Assembly (NCBI RefSeq): GCF_013694095.1 | Contig: NZ_JACEFB010000001.1 | Coordinates: forward strand, 62,001 to 126,000 | From: Thermogemmata fonticola | GTDB taxonomy: Bacteria > Planctomycetota > Planctomycetia > Gemmatales > Gemmataceae | Reading direction: 5' to 3' | Length of the DNA: 64,000 nucleotides | Part shown: positions 63,274-64,000 of the stretch, piece by piece | How positions within the stretch are numbered: the first letter of the stretch is position 1 | Layout of the letters: the number at the start of each line of letters is the position of its first letter | Translations under genes and position numbers: made by a program | The notes under the pieces: model-generated | The model's input: the letters and a program-made list of their open reading frames with translations, nothing else | Told to the model about the DNA's origin: nothing | The model's database searches: none

Positions 63274-64000
63274 ATGGTGGTCAAACATTCGATGGAAAAT
63301 ATCCGGGACATTGCCTTGGTTGGGCATCGCGCCGCGGGAAAAACCACCTTAGCCGATGCCCTGTTGTATCAAGCCCGTGTTGTGGACCGGATGGGCAGTG
63401 TCGATGACGGTACCTCTGCGGTTGATGTCGATGAGGAAGAACGCAAGCATCATTTTTCCATCGATACGCATGTGCTTCACCTGAGTTATGACGGCAAACA
63501 CGTGAACATCCTCGATGCTCCCGGCTATCCCGATTTCATCGGGGCAGCTCTCGAATCCCTCGCCGCGGTCGAGACGGTATTGGTGGTCGTTTCAGCCCTC
63601 AATGGCGTGGAGATGAACACCCGCCGCATGTTCCAGGAAGCCACCAAACGGGGCCTGGCCCGAATGATTGTGATCAACAAGCTGGATGCCGAGAAGATCG
63701 ATTTTCCTGGCGTGGTCAAAAGCATCCAAACCGCTTTTGGCAAGAATTGCGTTCTCTTCAATGTTCCCAATGCTGTCGGCCCCGATTTTCGCGAAGTCAT
63801 CAACCTTCTCCGCTTGCCTGCTCAGATACCGCCGTCCTGTCCAGTCGATGTCCAGGCGGCGCGTACCCAACTCATCGACGCCGTGGTCGAATGTGACGAA
63901 TCCCTGATGGAAAAGTACCTCTCCGAGGGGACAGTATCTGAAGAGGAACTTGAAGCGGCAGTCCCGAAAGCGATTGATGCCGGCACTTTGATTCCGATCT
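63274..64000 (+). CDS. EF-G-like translational GTPase (3' end outside window)
   Basis: ATG 63274 follows GGGGAGACGAAGG. The visible 242 residues hold the GTPase domain: P-loop GHRAAGKTT, G3 DAPGYPDF (EF-G has DTPGHVDF) and G4 NKLD. The switch I region DVDEEERKHHFSID lacks the RGIT sequence of true EF-G, and the G3 His is Tyr. These changes are typical of the EF-G-like paralogues (EF-G2/fusA-like) that often cannot drive normal translocation. It is probably a second, specialised copy rather than housekeeping fusA. Confidence 0.85.
   Translation, partial: MVVKHSMENIRDIALVGHRAAGKTTLADALLYQARVVDRMGSVDDGTSAVDVDEEERKHHFSIDTHVLHLSYDGKHVNILDAPGYPDFIGAALESLAAVETVLVVVSALNGVEMNTRRMFQEATKRGLARMIVINKLDAEKIDFPGVVKSIQTAFGKNCVLFNVPNAVGPDFREVINLLRLPAQIPPSCPVDVQAARTQLIDAVVECDESLMEKYLSEGTVSEEELEAAVPKAIDAGTLIPI

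Overview
The window looks like a chromosomal segment of a planctomycete, most likely of the Gemmata group. The evidence is a PVC-type small basic protein, two DUF1559-type pilin-like proteins each followed by a tiny lipoprotein, a TPR-bearing serine/threonine kinase, a DUF6677-like membrane protein and a DUF6513/dihydropteroate-synthase-like protein. This is judged from family content only; no database search was run.

Region 1 (about 1-22.1 kb) is high in GC. It opens with the 3' part of a kinase-TPR gene. From about 2.87 kb it becomes a phage-derived integrative element that reads almost entirely on the minus strand. The element carries a serine-recombinase module (21758-19013), an autonomous two-gene cassette of unknown function with its own promoter and terminator (18962-16591), a sigma-like factor, and a tightly overlapping replication/recombination operon: unknown 101-aa protein, Sak4-like ATPase, DUF669, RusA, SF2 helicase and Prim-Pol. 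Next come a non-coding array of CTTCTTG heptamers, a ParB/DNA-methylase interrupted by an intein, a DUF1937 protein and a large terminase. No capsid or tail genes are present. The portal gene survives only as a chimeric scrap at the left edge, so this is a decayed prophage or a packaging-capable remnant. Three small plus-strand genes (6014-6844) sit inside it. A tRNA-Asn and its terminator mark the return to host DNA.

Region 2 (22.5-43.8 kb) is host sequence: an RHH/zinc-ribbon protein, a multi-pass membrane protein, a PQQ-propeller protein, a Gfo/Idh/MocA oxidoreductase, a large FtsX-type permease, three small membrane genes, the DUF6513/DHPS-like protein, GT2 and GT39 glycosyltransferases overlapping an MsbA-like ABC exporter, an orphan adenine methylase, alaS, larC and tRNA-Leu. 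Composition is patchy here, with AT-rich segments that start and stop inside genes.

Region 3 (44-54 kb) is a heavy-metal (probably Cu/Ag) RND efflux locus: a TolC-like outer-membrane factor convergent with an adaptor, a CusF-like protein and a very large CusA-like pump, plus a Cys/His-rich secreted protein upstream.

Region 4 (54-64 kb) holds a sulfatase, larA, the small basic protein, a HPPK-SDR fusion, the two pilin/lipoprotein pairs (one lipoprotein apparently frameshifted), hisA and the start of an EF-G-like GTPase that runs off the window.
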